NCBI RefSeq assembly: GCF_000204055.1
Contig: NW_006768805.1
Coordinates: forward strand, 15,307-79,306
Direction: 5' to 3'
DNA from: Melampsora larici-populina 98AG31
Lineage: Eukaryota > Basidiomycota > Pucciniomycetes > Pucciniales > Melampsoraceae
Length of the DNA stretch: 64,000 nt
The stretch's first letter is position 1; every line of letters starts with the position of its first letter. The notes under the pieces are model-generated. The model saw only the letters and a list, made by a program, of their open reading frames with translations, was not told the origin of the DNA and did not search any database. Positions 47,504 through 59,070 of the stretch are shown here, in pieces. The translations under genes and the position numbers were made by a program.

Positions 47504-47708
47504 CTAGCGCAAAGAAACGTGAAAACTGCATGTCAACATTCACACATCACCAAGAAATTATTTTGTGAGACTTCAAAAACTGACCATCTTAATTTGTTTT
47601 GGATTTGACGAGTTCCTGAGGATAATAGCTTCAGTGATAATCTTATTCTGGAGGAAACAAAAGGGTTTCAGAGGAAAACATGAGGTCAGATAAGTGATTG
47701 ATTGTAAG

Positions 47709-48110
47709 AGTAATCACAAAATTTAGGTTTTGAAAGCTGAACAAGACCCAGTCTCGGTCAAGTAAAATTAATATCAGATGATGATTGATGATAATGGGGA
47801 CTTTGGGCTTCAAAGAGAGCGCTTGTATCTGGCAAAAGCAAGCCTCTCAGAGACGGTGAATCGTGATACTCACCTCTGACAAGCCTTTGGATTTACTTTG
47901 GTCACACTGTAGGCATACCCACTCTTAATGACTGGTGCCATGGTCACGTTTGCACGTTTTCACAATCATGAGAGCATCGGGGGTTGGTACAGTCGTTTTC
48001 AAAAAGCTTGCCGCTAATTCACCGCCAAATTGCTCGAGTTTTGCGGGCAAATTTCGGCAAGCTTTTTGAAAACGACTGTACACACGGATCCAAGAGATCA
48101 TGCTTGCTCG
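47709..48110. repeat. 311-bp duplicated segment, copy 2, occupied by a 93-bp foldback element
   Basis: It is collinear with 3540-3850. The length difference is exactly 91 bp, accounted for by the foldback insertion at 47988-48080 (one TA belongs to the target). Only five further differences were seen, all transitions. The insertion breaks the Cys-rich minus-strand exon seen in copy 1. Confidence 0.93.
47988..48080. mobile_element. 93-bp foldback element, inserted at a TA with visible empty site elsewhere
   Basis: Ends are TACAGTCGTTTTCAAAAAGC and its exact complement. The centre resembles that of the 93-bp element at 9081-9173. Comparison with copy 1 (TA at 3819-3820) shows insertion with TA duplication, as for Tc1/mariner-type transposition. 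Confidence 0.93.
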
Positions 48111-48399
48111 GTCACTCGCTAGCTGAGAAAAATCACCGCCGGTGAAAATCGTGATATGTAGCGGTACTGTCAGGCATGGTATATTGCGCGAGTAGGTTGA
48201 TTATCATGGCATCATATATATCACTATGACATCATACGACCACTATATCGCCATTGGCGCAGTTGTAAAATGAGAAGGAAGATTGTGTCCGTAATCGAGA
48301 CAAGACGCTTGTTACATGATTGACGACAACTATGAAGGGTTTGAAATGGCGAGGTAAAAGAAAAAGAAACTGAAATATATGTCCAGCTAAACATAATTT

Positions 48400-49010
48400 G
48401 AGTTTATGAGAGTGGGAATAGCTCAAAGGCCACAATCTTCCATCAGTGGAATACCAAATCCAGGAGCTTCAAGTTCGCGTCTTTTGGAAACTTCGACATG
48501 TATTACAACTTCAAGGGGCGATTTGAGGCGACTGACTGGAACTCCAAGTGACTTTTGCTTGTCGAAACGAAAACTTGAATGTAATTGTGACGAGAAACAA
48601 ATTTTACAATCTAGAAAGACAGACTCCAGAGTACAAAAAATTGGCAGTTGTGATCTTGGCTTACAGTCACCATCGCACTCATCCTGTCCAGCAGTCTACC
48701 AAATTCATTGAGAACCACGATAGCGATAAATCTATGACACTACTTGTTAGTGTGCCTCTTATTCAACAGCTTCCGAGTCTGACCGAACGTGGTATGTTAA
48801 GAATGCGAAGGGGCACAATTCTGTGGGGGTTTTCAAGCACGATTCGCAGAAGAACGGTTGAGTTTACAAAGATGTCTATTTCCGGTAAATATATCTCCAG
48901 TAAATCGACCTTACCTAGAAATTCTCCTTGCGAATTCAACTGGAGAATGTTGGCCTACACCGCTTTAGAATTTCATAGCGCAGTTCCAGTGATCGGGTAA
49001 CTAAAAGCCT
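48400..49010 (+). pseudogene. Unrecognised coding-like stretch
   Basis: Plus-strand frames read like protein (FGNFDMYYNFKGRFEATDW; RNENLNVIVTRNKFYNLERQ; YKKLAVVILAYSHH) but change frame near 48550 and lack a clear start or stop. It may be a decayed gene upstream of the UNC93-like gene. No family recognised. Confidence 0.3.
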
Positions 49011-49315
49011 GCGTCTGACTTTGGTGATAAATTGAGGAAAAATTCTCCTATTTACGTTGCTTCAGCTTAACCACGATGGGCAGGGTTCTTCCGGAGAATT
49101 TGTTACACGCATGCAGTAGACTTATTATATCATTGATGTTTGGATAAGCATAGGATTGGACGGTGAAATATTCTATCCTGCTTCGATGACGTGACTCCGG
49201 CGGAATACTCGATTCTGCTTTCTAACAAGACTACCTCTCACCTTCCGTTCCTTTGATATACCTTCAGCTCATTATTAACATAGGTTAACGCTATCCCAGC
49301 CAGACTTATCTCAAG

Positions 49316-51571
49316 ATGACGGATGGACAGGAAAAAGACACTCTTTCTGATCGCTCACCTTCCAAAACAAAGCTCAACGAAGAAGTTCTCGCCCCAACTT
49401 GTAAAATAGGTTACCGTCATCCACTGATTCAAATCGTCATTGTCTCGATCGTATGTTTCTGTTGCCCAGGTTTGATCAGGTTCACTTATCTTATGTTCAT
49501 CTAAAACACATCAATCTCGAATTATTGACCCACAAAATCTGTCTTCCGGTTTTTACAGGCATGTACAATTCCATCACAGGATTGGGGGGCGGTGGACAGC
49601 TCGACGCAACTGCTGCTGACAATGGTCAGCAACATGAATTTTTGCCTTCATTTTTTGACACGGGTTCTTTAGATTCAATTCCGTATTGACCAGTGTTAAA
49701 CTCCATAATCTACTCGTCCTAAACGCAGCCACCTTTGCGTTGTGTGCAACATTCGCTATTGTGGCATTTTTCTCTGGAAGCATAGTCAATAAACTTGGCC
49801 CGAAACTTTCTATGACTATTGGGTATGTACGATGAATCCGAAGAGTTTTCTGAAACATGCTCACATCATGTCTTTCTCGCCATAGTTGCACCGGGTACAC
49901 TTTTTTCATCGGGTCATACGTGTATTACAATCACACTCAACAGAGGTGCGGTAGGTTCAAAGATCTGTTTGAGAAAATCCCACTGATTGTCTTGAAGCTT
50001 TTGAAGCAATGTTGTAATTGCCGCTGGTGCATTCTTGGGTCTGAGTGCGGCTCTGTTATGGACTGCCCAAGGCGCTCTGATGCTGGCATATTCGACAGAA
50101 GCTACAAAGGGTAGATATATCGCCATGTTTTGGTTTATATACAACTTGGGTGAAGTTTGAATTCACCTTTTCCATTCAAGTTTTTTAACTTACATCACTT
50201 CCTACTTTAGGTGCTGTTCTCGGAGATGCTATTGCTTTGGGAAGAAATCGAACAAGCACAGCAGTGCGTTCTTTGTTCCTTGTTCAGCGTGATCATGACT
50301 TCGCCTCAAAATCCCTGTGCCTTTTCGAACTTGATAGGATACGCCAGTACCCGACTCTATATACATTGTCTTCATCTGTATCACGATTTGTGGTATCGCA
50401 AGCACTTTTGCATTGACCGACCCTTCCACTGTACGTCGTGCAAATGGGGAGCATGTAGTGCTTCAGAAGAGTCTCTCTTGGAAATCTGAATTTGAAGGTA
50501 TGGCCCAAACTTTGACAAAAGATCCAATGGTGCTATTATTATTTCCGTTTTTCTGGGCAAGCACCTGGTAAGTCTGGAATCCGATTAAAGACTAAAAACT
50601 TAAAAGTTGAAGCAAGATGTATATGTAGGTTTTACACCTATCTATTCAACGATTTCAATCTCGCTCTATTCAATCTACGTACACGTTCTCTCAATGCGCT
50701 ATTATATTGGATTTCCCAACTGGTTGGGTCTACATTTTTAGGCTGTTGTTTAGACTTTTCTTCAAAGTATGAATTATTTCAGAGTGGTCGGAGACGCGGT
50801 TTTCTAGGTTGGGGACTCTTAGCTGCCGTTCTATTTGGAACGTGGGGTGGAGGATGGGTTGTTCAGAAGGACTTCGATCGTGATAGTGTAATTTTAAAAA
50901 TGGATTGGTCGGATAACCAATATACGGGAAGGGTCATTTTGTATATCTTTTACGGTAAGTTGATTCGATCGTAAGAGATGCTGTGTTGTTGACTCGTTTG
51001 TTTGCTCGTCAAGGTATAATGGACGCCATGTGGCAAACATATGCATAGTAAGCGACGAAATTCTGCTTCGAGGACGTCAAAAGATACAAATGAAGATTGA
51101 CGTTGAATGATATGACTTTCTCTAGTTGGGTGATGGCCGCCTTTAGTAATGATCCACGAACTCTTGCCTCACTTGTAGGATTTTACAAGGGTATGTCTGA
51201 ATCCTAATGTCCTTATAAGCCCTGAGCTATCCAAGTGTTCATGAGTACCATCATCATTTCTAGGGATTCAAGCTGCAGGCGCAGCCGTAATCTATCAAGT
51301 AGATGCAAAAGGAGTGTCTTATAAGACGATCTTCCTATCCTCTTGGGCACTCTTAGCATTAGGAATTGTATGTTTATTGCCAGTTCTGTTTCTGCGTATC
51401 AAGGTGAACTTTTACAATGAGAATTTTTGGTCTGCAAGTCATAGGAAGAGTACTACTAATTGTGTTATCATTTATTTTTGATAGGACTCGGAGAAACCGG
51501 ATGATGTTATCAGTACCTCTCATCATCTTGATTATAAGCCTCCAGAAAATGAGACCGAAAAAAGTACATAG
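49316..51571 (+). CDS. UNC93-like (DUF895, MFS-type) membrane protein, twelve exons
   Basis: Exons 49316-49469, 49559-49624, 49729-49822, 49886-49945, 50007-50149, 50211-50263, 50338-50567, 50629-50954, 51014-51047, 51126-51190, 51264-51403 and 51485-51571 join in frame to 483 residues. After a short charged N-terminus come YRHPLIQIVIVSIVCFCCPG, MYNSITGLGGGGQLDATAAD, LWTAQGALMLAYSTEATKGR, FWASTWFYTYLFND and GIMDAMWQTYAYWVMAAFSN. These are landmarks of fungal UNC93-like proteins with about 11-12 transmembrane helices. The family belongs to the major facilitator fold; substrate in fungi is unknown. Length is typical. No lesions were seen, so it is probably a functional host gene. Fungi often carry several paralogues. 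Confidence 0.92.
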
Positions 51572-51606
51572 GTACACACTAAAAAAATTAAAGCTATGCA
51601 AAAGTA

Positions 51607-51748
51607 TATCAGTACATCAGAATTTATCCTTTTGAAAGTATACTATGAGGCTACAAACATAAGAATCTCAACCAAAATATCAGTACATCAGAATTTATCC
51701 TTTTGAAAGTATACTATGAGGCTACAAACATAAGAATCTCAACCAAAA
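51607..51748. repeat. Exact tandem duplication, 2 x 71 bp
   Basis: The segment starting TATCAGTACATCAGAATTTA at 51607 is repeated from 51678 without a difference seen. It lies in the 3' flank of the UNC93-like gene. 51749-52377 holds nothing recognised. Confidence 0.9.
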
Positions 51749-53080
51749 CTTTTAATTTAGATTGCTATCAAGTTTACACAAATCATTTACATTTTTTTGC
51801 CAAAACTATTTGTACCTTCAAAACTATATAATCATTGTTTTTACAAGTTACTCGATTGATCAAAATGGGTTCCAAGCACTAAAAATACATTTTGATCTTG
51901 GGTGTGGCAGTATGAGATCATGCTCATTTTACATGCAGATATTCCTCTGAGCCACATGTCCTGATTCTGACTTGTCTTGTATGTTGAGGATTCAGAATGT
52001 ATATTGGTTTGCAAACTATCTTTCAAAAAAACTATAGACCTTCTTGCCCAAGCCAGCCACGCTTTGCAAGTATCCTAGAAGTAAGTGTTGGACATTGAGT
52101 GATATGTGCATTCTCATCTTGCCACAAGGCTCCTGTTCTTTAATTCCAATAGACCTGCAATCTGGAACCTGTTACAAGTCCTGATAGACAACCTAACCCA
52201 ATCAAATCTGTAGAGGAGCTTTGTGCAGGTCATGCAACTGTCCCCCCTCCTGAAACCTGCAGTTTATACTTTTGGAGGGATTTGAATGGGGCAAGGAGTC
52301 CAGTACTCCTAACACAACTGATACCTGGAGAGTCATAAAAATCAGTCTGGATTACATCATAAAACACATCTTTCTTCACAAATTATGGGGAGGTGGACTT
52401 TTACACCAACCACTTTACACTGAGTGAGTCGGTGTAAACTCGAATCGGTGTAAAAGTACATAATACCCCCCCTAAATGATAATTTTGCACTGAATCAAAA
52501 AAATTTCATGTAAGTGTAATTCCAAATGTGTAAAACATTCGGTGTAAAACTCTACTACCCGGACAGTATATCTAATTTTACACCGAAAATTTTTACACCG
52601 AAAGTTCCGGTGTAATTCTTTCGGTGTAAAATTGGAGAATCTGGGTCATAAGTGTAATTTCGCACCGAAACTTTTACACCACAAGAATGTCAGTGTAAAA
52701 GGAGAAGTGTAAAAATAAAAATTTAGGCATTCAAAATGAATTTTACACCGACATTTTACACCAAAATGAGAAGAAATCTTATTTCACAAGAAAGGAAAGG
52801 CAGACAACAGGCAACAAGTGCAAAACAAAGAAGATAGGTTAAAGGAATGTGAGAGAAAGAAAAAAATGTATGAAAAGATGATTAAAGAGAGTTTCAAAGA
52901 TAATAGAGAAAATGAGAAATAAGAAAATAAGCCATCAAACAAACAATTATTAAAGGAGGGTGAAAAAAAAGATAAAAGATAGCATGGATTAAAGGAGTGA
53001 AATCAAAACAGCTTGAGATGAGATTGAAAAAATGAGAAACAACAAGCAAAACCCAAACCGAAAGCAAGTACATACTACTA

Positions 53081-54638
53081 CTAGCCTCGTACCTTCTTGA
53101 CGTATTTCCTCTTTGGCTTCACTTGAGTTGATTGGATGACAGATTCTGGTTCTGCAGGCGGGTCATTTGGCAAGTCCTCCAACAGCGGTGCCGCCGCCGT
53201 GGCCTTTGCATTGCGTCTAATCTTGATCTTGATAGGATTTTTTTTTGGTGAGCAATCCTGCAAGGGCGTAATTGCGTCAACGACCTCTGGCTTGATATCG
53301 ACATTAAATTCTTTTGAGTCCTTGTGTGAAACATTGGCCTTGACAGTTGATTGGATCTCCACATTGTCTTCGTCTTGAGGTAGACCTCCCCCAAAGGGAA
53401 AGCTCTTTGTAGGCAATGAGAAAGGGATGGCGACATGTCGACAAGGGAAAGTATTCATCATAGATTGTATGGATTTTCGAATATTGACTGTTTCATCTTT
53501 GAAAGGGATCCTTGAGTAACATCCCCAGCTGGTGTGAGGGTCACACCCAGCAATACTTGTCACATCGCGATCCAGGAGCTGTGCCCTCCCTCCATTTCGA
53601 GCCTTGTCATAATGCCACACACCAAGTATTCCTTCAACCAAGCGAACAACTTTGCACCAGTAATGTTTGAATCCCCAATAGCCTCGAGTAACCATGAAAT
53701 ACTCGACACCTCCCACTTGAATACGCGCTGGCCAATCCGTCTCACCCATGTAGCTTTCTAGCTCTTCGGGTTCCAGACCAACAATACCGTCTAGCAAGAA
53801 GTACAGATGTAATGGCGCTGAGGTGGGGTCGGTGACAAGGATCTGCATGTTTTCGTCTAGCATTGTAACATCTTGTTCTTCTTCAATTGGCGCATCAGCT
53901 GAAGGTTGGTCATTTTCGACTTCATTGTCACTGTTGGACTTATCTATGACAATAGTGACGCCTTTGTGCTTCGTAGGTGGGTGCCGAGGGTGACATTCTT
54001 TGCACACGACACCGGTTTGCCATATCAACCCTTCAGAAGCCCACAGACTAAGCATTTGACCGAAATCGCCGTAAGAGAAACCGGTTTCGCGGAAAATTCG
54101 AGGCATTAGAGCAAGACAGGTCCTCGAGGTCAGAATATGAACCATGTTTTTTGTTGCGTGGGCAAATGGTCGTCCTGCGAGATGGCACCTTAAAGAGAGG
54201 ACCAAGTGAATTGGTGCCGGGTCGAAGAAGTTTTTCCATGAATCCATCAGCTGATGCAAACTGGTCCGCAATGTAGGTCCCATTATTCGCTAATGCTTGA
54301 ATGGAGTCATGTAAGATCTTCTGTCCACTCGACATAACCTTGGTGAATGATTTAGCATCGTTGATTTCGGCATTGCATCGGGCGGTCATATGACGGTAGA
54401 GTTCATGTACTAGAGAAGTTCCGTTGACAGACGCATGTTGGCTCCACAGTGGACCAAATAAAGCGTACAGTGATTCCAAAGTAGCGCTTTGCCAACATCG
54501 GTTCATAGTCCCCTTTGTCACACCTTTAGTGTAAGATTGGTAGGTAGACAACGGTGCCCGGTTGACATTCTGGGAACCTCTAGGTCGACCTGGACCTGAT
54601 TTCTTCAAATATTTGCTCTTCTTTTTTGAAGAACCCAT
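53081..54638 (-). pseudogene. USP-like cysteine peptidase ORF of the second MULE, frame break inside
   Basis: The ATG at 54638 abuts the preceding TAG (TAGATG). After KSGPGRPRGSQN, an AT-hook-like motif, comes NRCWQSATLESLYALFGPLW, resembling the Cys box of ubiquitin-specific (C19) peptidases. The frame must shift at about 54100-54190; no intron of normal size was found there. The second frame continues with VVCKECHPRH, YFMVTRGYWGFKHYWCKVVR and GVWHYDKARNGGRAQLL, resembling the USP His/Asp box, then TSWGCYSRIP and a basic tail to the stop at 53083-53081. Similar domains follow this transposase family in other basidiomycetes as I recall. It may originally have been one polypeptide with the transposase. 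Activity of this copy is doubtful. Confidence 0.6.
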
Positions 54639-57594
54639 CTACGCCTCAGTTGTGTCTGGCGGTCGGCCGTCATTGGCGACATATCGCCGTTTAGTCGGCT
54701 TGTCCATACCCATGCTGGTCACTAATTCTTCCCAGTTCTTCTGGGTCGTGCCGTATGCAACAGGACATCCCTTCTCGAGCTGGCGATGATCCCTTTGCAA
54801 ACTTTTGGTAAACACCAAAAGTTGGACAAATCCTTTGATGATTGTACATTTGCCTTTGCTAAGGTACATCACTTGTTGTCAGGTTAAGGCGGTAAATGTA
54901 AATAAATAGCAAAGGAAAGGCTTACCAAAGCATGTAATAAACTTGGTGCATTGACTCTTGCCCGTTGGTGGTCTTAGGCAACTTTGACTGCCTTCCTTTC
55001 CTCTTTGCCCCATCAAATTCAAAATCTTCGTCGTCGCTGTCCTTGTGGGGTAGGGGTGGGTCGTCCTGTGGAATCCTCTTCCTCGCGGGAAACAGCATTG
55101 CTTGAATGTTGGCCATCTTCCACCAGTCAATCCATCTCTTGGCGCGTGGAAACTTCGCGTGAAGTTTACAAAACTTTGTTTCTAAGTCAGCCTTCCCAGG
55201 CTCATCGTGCAATAGCAACCCTTTGCACATGGAGACCCAAGCACCCTACATGACCAAATACACACGTCAGAATATGAAATGACTTGCAACATCCAATCAC
55301 TTACTTCTTGATCAGGTCGCACAATCAAGTGATTCTTCTTGATTCGTGTGATCGCCTGCATATAGTGCTGTTCACAGCCGTGCAAATGCGACAGTGCAAC
55401 CTTGTATGACACCCGGAATACCTCCATGTACGCCTCAATGAATCCATTCTTCTGAGCTAATGAAAAATCTACTACTTGATCTAAAAGTCTTTTCTTTTGC
55501 TGATCTGTTTTTGCCTTGTTATTGATAAGATTGAATAGTGTTACAAAGTGGACCTTGTAGTGACCTGTTTCAAGACCGGCAAGCCATGTTAGAAGGACTG
55601 GAACCCAACGTTCAATTCGAGAATTGTACATGGAGGTCGAAAGTAGATATCCGTGTTGGAAGAACTTGTATGTTACGTCGGAGAGTAGGCCACCCTCATA
55701 AGACTCGCCACTCTTATCTTTGTATAGTAGAACTTCCTCCATCCACGGACTCTGGAATGATATGTGTCGATTTTCACGCATCAAAGAAGATGACGGCAAT
55801 CTTAAGCCATGCCTGTTGGAAGGAGCATATATCTATCAGTATCAGGTAGTTGATGATCCACACCGTTCACTTTCCACATAAAGTACATTGGACTCGGAGT
55901 AAGATAATAATAAGTCAAAGAAAAAAGTAAAACAAAAACATTACGTACTTTGCCCAATGCCCCAATGAAGTCATCCACTTATCGGCGCCCTCTTTGTCCT
56001 GCTTATCGTCTATTAGACCTGCTGTCGTGAGTATATCACGCCGCAAATACCCTAGCAGGTCGGTATGTCCAAAAGATGGATGTAGATCTGTCACAGACTT
56101 AATGGGATGTGTGCCAATATTTCCCTGGCCCACCTAGTCAAATAGAACATATAATTAGCAATACATTCACCATTTACACAGAAATGTAATACATATCAAA
56201 GGAAGAAGTGAAAGAAAATATGAAATACATACCTTCATCCCCGTTGGTCCACGTTTAGGATCGTTGAGAACCATCTCCTTCAGCTTATCTTTGGCGATTG
56301 GATCCGCCTTTTTGGCGTCTGGCCAAACATGGCGATGATAACCTTGATGTTGCAGCAATGTCCATCCTCCTTCCTCAAAGTCAAATTGGCATTGTGCGTT
56401 ACAAGGCACATGGACCTGAATCCCTTTGCATTCCTTGATGGGGCATGGTGTACATCTACAATCAAAGATATGAGTGTTAGATGACATTGAGTAAGTGACT
56501 TATGAACATAGAAATGCATACTATACTTACACATTCAATTCTTCTTCAATCTTCTTGTGGCCGGTAGGAGGTGATCGAGCAAGGCGGCAGCCAGCTTCAG
56601 AACACTGCATCACACCAAGGCAGTTGTATTGATGGATAATCCACTGTGGTTTGTGGAGTGTGTCGACTTTCATGGTGTGAGTCCACCCTACGAAGTGGAA
56701 GTTTGTAATGTTGTCCTCAGGTTTCAACACAAAGACTGTGTTGCTGTTAGGATAAGTGGGATAATCTTGCTCATCGAGTATGCATCCTTTGTCAATAAAG
56801 GTTTCAAATCTATCTAGGTTGGTGGGTAGTTGTAGTTGGGCGTAGCAAGAAACAGTTTGCAGTTGCAAATCGGACTCAAAACCATCAGATAGATCTGAAT
56901 CCCTTTGGCGTGGTTGCTTGACCTTATTCTTCTTGGCCTTGGGTTTGGAAGAACGTGCGGAAGATTTGGACGGAATTTGGTTGGATGAATAGGTTTCCAT
57001 CGTTTCCTCGTATCTCCTCTTCTTCTTCGTATTAGATGCTTTCCCCAAAGAGGAATGGGCTTGGTCTGAAGGTGGCATATCTGAAACTTCATCTCTGGTC
57101 GATTTGGACTTTGATTTCTTCTTCTTTGATTTTGATTTATTCTTTCTGTCGGTCTCTTCTGGAAATTGATTTTTTTCCTGATGATCATGAACTCGGTGCT
57201 TCTTCTTCGACTTGGATTCTTTCTGGAAACTATTAGAATCGCTGTCGTGCTCTCGATTTTGGTGCTTCTTCTTGGATTTAGGATGTTTATCATCTGAGCT
57301 TCCTGAAAACGTGTCATTGTCGGCCATCTTCATCGGTAGCAGCTCTGAGGGACAGAAACTACTTGGAGACGAAGAATACAAGGTATTTGTTGGTGTAGAT
57401 GAAGGAGCCTCGGTGTCTTTCAGTGAAGGACTTTCGAATGTTTTGGTGGATGGTATATCAGATAATGATGAATGTATGGAAAGAGTATGATAATTATTCG
57501 AATGAGAAGGAGCAACATTGCCTCGAGCGGTTGTATCTGGCATATCATTGATCAATAATGCTTGCGCGCATTCGAGAGATTGCGCTTGGCTCAT
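54639..57594 (-). CDS. Putative transposase of the second MULE, WRKY/GCM-like zinc region, 839 residues
   Basis: Exons 57594-56531, 56455-56233, 56133-55949, 55812-55305, 55245-54926 and 54858-54639 join in frame. Residues 1-270 are low-complexity, with Lys/Ser-rich nuclear-localisation-like runs (SKKKHQNREHD, KKKKSKSKS). A Cys/His region follows (YNCLGVMQCSEAGCRLARS, CTPCPIKECKGIQVHVPC, HHQGYHRHVWPDAKKADP style), like WRKY/GCM fingers of MULE transposases. The core (GGLLSDVTYKFFQHGYLLST, RWVPVLLTWLAGLETGHYKV, QVVDFSLAQKNGFIEAYMEV, TTNGQESMHQVYYML) belongs to a widespread basidiomycete family as I recall it. I could not assign a DDE triad by eye; the transposase call rests on the element structure and these motifs. 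It ends with TAG, directly followed by the next ATG. Confidence 0.78.
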
Positions 57595-58157
57595 CTTTCT
57601 TTTTGAATGATGGGAGAGGCACGGTCAATTAGGGGTAGGTTGCTTCCCTTTCGTCCCTTTCGGTGGTATTTATCGGATTCATCATCACATTTTTATGTGG
57701 AAAGCGTGAAGTATTGAAGCAATAACACGGATATGTGTGTTTTGTGATCGATATGTGGACCAAATTCGAGAAAGGGCATGCGGTGTAAAGCAGTCGGTGT
57801 GGAATTCATATCATGGTGGTTGAATCGGAGAATTGCACTGAGAATATTTGCACCAAAAGAGGTTGGTGTAAAGAGACTCGGTGTAAATCTAAATTCAAAC
57901 CAGGGGTCCGAGACTATTCCGCCAAAACTTTTTACACCAAAAGTTCCGGTGTAATTCTTTCGGTGTAAATTCAAATGTACCGTCCGGGTAGTAGAGTTTT
58001 ACACCGAATGTTACACATTTGGAATTACACTTACATAAAAAAATTTGGATTCGGTGCAAAATTATCATTTAGGGGGAGTATTATGTACTTTTACACCGAT
58101 TCGAGTTTACACCAACTCACTCAGTGTAAAGTGGTCGGTGTAATTATCTCCCACCCC

Positions 58158-58778
58158 ACAAATTATTCCCAGATGGATCACCAGATCATTATATGGTTTG
58201 AAGAGATGAGCAGAAAAGTTTTTGCTCAGTCCCCCAGCGGCTACACTCCCTTGAAATATGCTTCACAATCTGTGTTTATTTATGTCAATCTTTCTTCCCA
58301 AGTTTTCTTAGAAGTTGGGTTTTAGATTATTATTGAAACAAACTTGCACACAAAAATTCTACTCAGTCATGAGACCGTAAGGTAACTAGATTACATATGT
58401 TTCAATTAATTTGTGTCAGAATATACAAGAATGAAGTACTTGAAATGATTACCCGCTTCATTCTGTGGTGCCGTAGTGGTAGGCCTGCATGGCATGTTAT
58501 CATCCAAATCCGCCTGATGGTGGTTCATGTGTTCAAGTTGCATCTATATTTTGATTTCATCTTTTTTTTAGTCCAGAGTTGTTCAAAAACAGCAACAAAC
58601 AAACACAGGCAAATGATGAAGCACATTTATTGTTTCATGTATAACAACATGCAAATGTGAAAATTTAAAAAAAATTGTTGACATTGAATAAATCCAGTGT
58701 GGCTTGAACTCAAAAAGTAGGTTGTTTGGACAACATGCCGTACAGACATTCACTCCAAAACCACATCTAACCGACTAC
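58158..58778. other. No gene recognised
   Basis: The flank of the second MULE is AT-rich, without a supported gene or repeat. Confidence 0.3.
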
Positions 58779-58923
58779 ACTACATGCAAAGTGCTGACCC
58801 CGTGGATGCGGGGTCGCGGTGACGCCGCACAAAACCCAAGGGGGGGGTCTTGCAAAAGCGGGGGGGTCAATCCGGGGTCAGCGTGACCGTGCACCTGCGG
58901 CGTCACCACCTTGCATGTAGTGC
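58779..58923. mobile_element. Possible 145-bp GC-rich inverted-repeat element
   Basis: ACTACATGCAAAGTG at the left and the complement of ACTACATGCAAGGTG at the right bound a GC-rich inside with GGTGACGCCGCA/GCGGCGTCACC and CTGACCCCG/CGGGGTCAG inverted motifs. No clear target duplication. Confidence 0.55.
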
Positions 58924-59046
58924 TACATGACAAGGCTTTTTCAGGTTCTGTGTTTTTCCCCACTACCATCACATTTTTGTATGTATTTTGTGGCCTGTCA
59001 CAGGTTGCACACGGACCACCTCTAGATTTTCAGAACACCTTGATTG

Positions 59047-59070
59047 CAAGCTTTTTGCAAACGACTGTAC
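59047..59070. repeat. Remnant half of a 93-bp foldback element
   Basis: GCAAGCTTTTTGCAAACGAC and the following TGTACA closely match the right arm of the element at 47988-48080 (one clear mismatch). No left arm is present. 59071-60255 holds short open frames only; none was recognised. Confidence 0.5.

Larger units (their letters stand above)
52387..58157 (-). mobile_element. MULE-type transposon with ~250-bp inverted repeats rich in GTGTAAA
   Basis: Both ends share, in inverse orientation, CCACTTTACACTGAGTGAG, CTCGAATCGGTGTAAAAGTA, AAATGATAATTTTGCAC and ACTCTACTACCCGGAC, over about 250 bases. Within them TTTACACCGA/TCGGTGTAAA recurs many times. A perfect 9-bp duplication ACAAATTAT flanks the element (52378-52386, 58158-58166). 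Long repeats and a 9-bp duplication point to the Mutator superfamily. It shares no end sequence with the MULE at 30223. Confidence 0.92.
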
